NCBI GenBank assembly: GCA_031555615.1
Contig: JAVBUF010000009.1
Span: 1 to 64,000, forward strand
Reading direction: 5' to 3'
DNA: 64,000 bases
From: UBA935 sp031555615
GTDB lineage: Bacteria; Bacillota; Clostridia; Lachnospirales; Lachnospiraceae
The translations under genes were made by a program, and so were the position numbers. This document shows, one piece after another, positions 61,302 to 64,000 of the stretch (position 1 is its first letter; each line of letters starts with the position of its first letter). Below the pieces are notes generated by a model. That model was not told the DNA's origin. It made no database searches and saw only the letters and a program-made list of their open reading frames with translations.

Positions 61302-63177
61302 AATTATCCTTTCTGTCCGAAATATACATCACCCGCATCGCATTCAATATCGCTATTACAGCCACACCCACATCGGCAAATACCGCTGCCCACATGGAAG
61401 CTGCACCTAGTGCTGCCATTAATAATACCAAAACTTTTATGCCGATTGCAAATATGATATTTTGCTTTACGATTGCCAAAGTCTTGTGAGAAATCTGAAT
61501 TGCTTTGGCAATTTTAGAAGGTTCGTCGGTCATGATTACAATATCGGCAGCCTCAATGGCCGCATCCGATCCCATGCCTCCCATGGCGATGCCAATATCC
61601 GCTCTGGCCAAAACCGGTGCATCATTGATGCCGTCACCAACAAAAACCAATTTACTTCCTGCCTTCTTAACAGCTAAAAGTTCTTCTACCCGGTCTACTT
61701 TATCGCCGGGAAGCAATTCTGCATATACCTGCTCAATTCCCAGTTCTGCCGCCACATGCTCCGCCACCGGACGGCTGTCTCCGGTGAGCATAACGATCTG
61801 TCTGATACCGGCCGTTTTTAACTGCCGGACTGCTGCCGGGGCATCTTCTTTGACCGCATCGGCAATGACGATATATCCCTGATACTCCGTCTTTCTTGCC
61901 ACATATACAATAGTGCCGATTTCCTTAGCTGCCGTAAAAGAAATTCCTCGCCTGTGCATCAGCTTATCGTTGCCGGCATAAACAGGATTCCCATCCAGTT
62001 GGGCTGTTATCCCGTGACCGGCAATTTCCTCTACAGCCGTCAGTCTGGTCTGGTCAATCTTTTGTCCATAAGCTGACAGCAATGACTTTGAAATCGGGTG
62101 ATTGGAATAGCTTTCGGCATAAGCTGCAATTTCCAGCAGTTCTTCTGCATTTGACAGGTCTGTCGGTACGATTTTGCTGACCACAAAATTACCTTTGGTC
62201 AGGGTTCCTGTTTTGTCCATTACGATTATTTCTGCCTCTGCCAGGGCTTCCAGATAATTGCTTCCTTTTACCAGAATTCCGGCTTTACTGGCTCCCCCCA
62301 GGCCACCAAAAAAACTAAGGGGAATACTGATGACCAGCGCACAGGGACATGAGATGACCAAAAAGGTCAATGCACGGTAAATCCATGTTTGAAATCCTCC
62401 TCCCATCACTATCGGCGGTATTACCGCCAGTAATGCTGCGCATACCACCACAATGGGCGTATAATATTTGGCAAATTTGGTTATGAAGTTCTCCGCTTCC
62501 GCCTTTTTACTTCCGGCATTCTCTACCAGATCCAATATCTTCGCTACCGTAGACTGGCCAAATTCCTTTTCCACCCGAATCTCCAGCACCCCGCTTTGAT
62601 TCACACAGCCGCTGATGACCGGTTCCCCTTCCCACACTTCCCGGGGAACACTTTCACCGGTCAGGGCCACTGTATCCAAAAAGGAACTTCCTTTTGCTAC
62701 AACTCCATCCAGGGGAATCTTTTCTCCCGGTTTCACCAGGATGATTTCACCGATGGTCACTTCCTCCGGATCAACCGTCTGAAAAGTGCCTTCCCGCAGC
62801 ACATTGGCATAATCCGGCCGGATATCCATCAGCTCGGTTATGGATTTGCGGGATTTATTGACCGCATAGGATTGGAAGCATTCACCAACCTGATAAAAAA
62901 GCATAACCGCTACCGCTTCGGAATAATCACCCACGAAAAAGGCTCCCACCGTGGCAATCATCATTAAGAAGTTTTCATCAAACACCTGGCCCTTACTGAT
63001 GTTCATAACCGCTCTTTTGACCACATCACCGCCGATAATGATATAAGCCGCAACGAACAGCAGGGAACTGATCAGCAGGATATTTTCCGGCAGGCAGCGG
63101 GCAGAAATAATCGCACTGATATAAACTGCCGCGCCAGCAGCAATTCTTTGAATTCTTTTCTTTAATTTTCCGGTCAT
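61285..63177 (-). CDS. CadA-like heavy-metal P1B ATPase (Cd/Zn/Co type)
   Basis: 630 residues, GGAGAA before the ATG. It has no N-terminal HMA domain; that domain is encoded separately just upstream. The core is complete: C-P-C-A-L-V (about 275-280), the phosphorylation motif D-K-T-G-T (about 319), H-P-I-S-K near 360 and G-D-G-I-N-D-A-P near 545. The C-P-C with V-I-S-I-P after it fits the Zn/Cd/Pb group rather than Cu. It is one base after the HMA gene and overlaps copA, so all are coexpressed under the ArsR regulator. Confidence 0.9.
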   Translation of the reverse strand: MTGKLKKRIQRIAAGAAVYISAIISARCLPENILLISSLLFVAAYIIIGGDVVKRAVMNISKGQVFDENFLMMIATVGAFFVGDYSEAVAVMLFYQVGECFQSYAVNKSRKSITELMDIRPDYANVLREGTFQTVDPEEVTIGEIILVKPGEKIPLDGVVAKGSSFLDTVALTGESVPREVWEGEPVISGCVNQSGVLEIRVEKEFGQSTVAKILDLVENAGSKKAEAENFITKFAKYYTPIVVVCAALLAVIPPIVMGGGFQTWIYRALTFLVISCPCALVISIPLSFFGGLGGASKAGILVKGSNYLEALAEAEIIVMDKTGTLTKGNFVVSKIVPTDLSNAEELLEIAAYAESYSNHPISKSLLSAYGQKIDQTRLTAVEEIAGHGITAQLDGNPVYAGNDKLMHRRGISFTAAKEIGTIVYVARKTEYQGYIVIADAVKEDAPAAVRQLKTAGIRQIVMLTGDSRPVAEHVAAELGIEQVYAELLPGDKVDRVEELLAVKKAGSKLVFVGDGINDAPVLARADIGIAMGGMGSDAAIEAADIVIMTDEPSKIAKAIQISHKTLAIVKQNIIFAIGIKVLVLLMAALGAASMWAAVFADVGVAVIAILNAMRVMYISDRKDNYAAKV

Positions 63178-63178
63178 A

Positions 63179-63400
63179 TTATTTCTCCAAAACCGCTACA
63201 TCCGGTTCAAATTTCTTAACAATTTTCTTAATATCTGCGGTAATTCCTTGGGCTTTATCATTTTCTACTTCCACGATCAGCTTCTGGGTCAGCAGCGTAA
63301 CCGTGCTTTTCAAAACCCCCTCCAGATTTCCTACTGCCTCTTCAATCTTGGCTGCACAGTGGGCACAGTCCAAATCCTCTAAAATATATACTTTTTTCAT
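63179..63400 (-). CDS. HMA domain metal-binding protein (CadA partner)
   Basis: 73 residues, AGGAGAA before the ATG. It reads as the usual start of CadA-type ATPases (M-K-K-V-Y-I-L-E-D-L-D-C-A-H-C-A-A-K-I-E) but ends as a separate protein, so the metal-binding domain has split from the ATPase. The C-A-H-C site (residues 12-15) should bind Zn, Cd or a similar ion. It is one base before the ATPase gene. Confidence 0.9.
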   Translation of the reverse strand: MKKVYILEDLDCAHCAAKIEEAVGNLEGVLKSTVTLLTQKLIVEVENDKAQGITADIKKIVKKFEPDVAVLEK

Positions 63401-63429
63401 TTGCTTTTCTCCTGTTCTGTTTTTTGTTC

Positions 63430-63795
63430 TTACTCTTCGATATGATCCATTCCCTGGTTCAAAATTGACTTAATATGGTCATCGGCCAGAGAATAAAAAA
63501 CAGTTTTTCCTTCCCGCCGGTACCTCACCAGATTCATCTGTTTCAAGGTCCGCAGCTGATGAGATATGGCTGACTGGGTCATGCTCAGCATATCCGCCAT
63601 ATCGCATACACACATTTCCGAATACAGTAATACGTACAGCATCTTAATCCGGGTGGAATCAGCAAATACTTTAAAGAAATCGGCCAGATCGTATAATACA
63701 TCTTCTTCCGGCATTTGTTTTTTAATCTGATCCACCACATCTTCGTGAACGTGGATACATTCACATTTTTCAATATGTTCCTCCGCTTTTATCAC
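63430..63795 (-). CDS. ArsR/SmtB-family metal-sensing repressor (CadC/CzrA-like)
   Basis: 121 residues from a GTG at 63795, chosen because AAAGGAGG lies 5 bases upstream; the ATG at 63837 has no site and lies inside the operator repeats. The winged helix is visible (D-M-L-S-M-T-Q-S-A-I-S-H-Q-L-R-T-L). Metal sites of the family are suggested by C-E-C near the N-terminus, M-C-V-C-D in helix alpha-3 and D-D-H-I-K...H-I-E-E in the C-terminal alpha-5. Metal binding would release it from DNA and switch on the HMA-CadA-copA operon. Confidence 0.92.
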   Translation of the reverse strand: MIKAEEHIEKCECIHVHEDVVDQIKKQMPEEDVLYDLADFFKVFADSTRIKMLYVLLYSEMCVCDMADMLSMTQSAISHQLRTLKQMNLVRYRREGKTVFYSLADDHIKSILNQGMDHIEE

Positions 63796-63816
63796 ATTGA
63801 CCTCCTTTAACACTTG

Positions 63817-63842
63817 TTCATATGAGCAATCGTTCATATGAA
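63817..63842. promoter_or_regulatory. ArsR-family operator repeats
   Basis: Two copies of the palindromic TTCATATGA(A), 16 bases apart, directly between the -10 box and the ribosome binding site of the regulator. Their position over the transcription start fits a metal-released repressor site. Confidence 0.75.
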
Positions 63843-63843
63843 C

Positions 63844-63871
63844 ATTATATCACTATATTTCCGCTTGTCAA
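63844..63871 (-). promoter_or_regulatory. SigA-type promoter of the metal-resistance operon
   Basis: TTGACA, 16 bases, TATAAT, the near-consensus promoter driving ArsR-HMA-CadA-copA. Confidence 0.88.
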
Positions 63872-63895
63872 TAATCATTTCTAAAATTTTTTAAC

Positions 63896-63920
63896 ATAAA
63901 AAAACGCCCCTTATGAGCAT
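63896..63920 (-). terminator. Terminator of the gene at the right edge
   Basis: Minus-strand arms ATGCTC and GGGCGT (with G-U pairs) around a 5-base loop, then a T7 run. It lies 32 bases after the edge gene's stop. Confidence 0.6.
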
Positions 63921-63951
63921 TTTTTTAGTTAGCTTAATTATTCGCTTACCA

Positions 63952-64000
63952 TCAGGAATCAGCATATACTTCCAGCTCTGCCACCTGTCCCCCGCCGGCA
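63952..64000 (-). CDS. C-terminal end of a gene cut by the window edge
   Basis: Fifteen codons and a TGA: A-G-G-G-Q-V-A-E-L-E-V-Y-A-D-S. The pattern x-x-A-E-L-E-V-Y near a C-terminus is typical of F5/8 type C (discoidin-like, CBM32) domains, so it may be an extracellular carbohydrate-binding protein. This is a weak inference from 15 residues. Confidence 0.45.
   Translation of the reverse strand, partial: AGGGQVAELEVYADS

Noticed and set aside
1..64000. CRISPR arrays, rRNA genes, complete insertion sequences
   Set aside because: No regularly spaced repeats, rRNA signatures or transposase genes with terminal repeats were seen.

Overview
The window looks like a chromosomal segment from a spore-forming member of the Clostridia, most likely Lachnospiraceae. 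The evidence is a spoIIA operon (SpoIIAA, SpoIIAB, SigF) and a SigH-type sigma factor, two T-box leaders (Cys and Val), a CIRCE element, low-to-moderate GC, AGGAGG-type ribosome binding sites, TTGACA/TATAAT promoters, and a DUF5716/DUF5717 gene cluster typical of that family. Genus assignment is not possible from sequence reading alone. Most genes lie on the minus strand.

Layout. 1-1670: the end of a PadR regulator overlapping a frameshifted FtsW/RodA-like membrane gene. 1671-4800: a decayed accessory island (beta-helix tail-fibre-like gene, Rha-like phage remnant, two small unknown genes, C-terminal piece of a tyrosine recombinase) beside tRNA-Thr. 5060-12147: a PTS-EIIC/EAL fusion and an RND efflux pump with its TetR regulator behind a strong promoter and palindromic operator. 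12168-17793: a T-box(Cys) operon cysE-cysS-mrnC-rlmB-SGNH hydrolase-sigH. 17797-26697: ispF, a glutamine amidotransferase, tRNA-Val and tRNA-Met, a GGDEF protein, an uncharacterised gene, a DUF4956/VTC pair, argS, queH and purA. 26787-31371: purC-purB, a PurF-like gene lacking its catalytic cysteine, and a CPBP protease. 31368-33861: a polar amino acid ABC transporter. 33862-40866: a four-gene operon of a giant DUF5717 protein, a divergent Hsp70-like DUF5716 protein, a helical protein and a membrane coiled-coil protein. 41203-48119: a SpoIID/LytB-like peptidoglycan-binding protein, htpG with CIRCE, a PrsA-like lipoprotein, an FAD oxidoreductase and a PHP hydrolase. 48173-49769: spoIIA. 49877-57444: zinc-ribbon TPR protein, a 52-residue protein, folC, a FapA-type protein and T-box-controlled valS. 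57461-58528: an HD-GYP protein. 58662-63871: a metal-resistance operon (ArsR regulator, HMA protein, CadA-like and CopA-like ATPases). The last bases hold the end of another minus-strand gene.

Functional threads. Cyclic-di-GMP turnover is represented by three proteins (EAL, GGDEF, HD-GYP). Translation supply is controlled by tRNA-sensing leaders on cysE-cysS and valS. Proteostasis appears as CIRCE-linked HtpG, a PrsA-like foldase and the Hsp70-like DUF5716 cluster. The most novel-looking items are the DUF5716/DUF5717 operon, a potential internal translation start that would release a CopZ-like chaperone from the 3' end of copA, and an htpG terminator hairpin that buries the ribosome binding site of the next gene.
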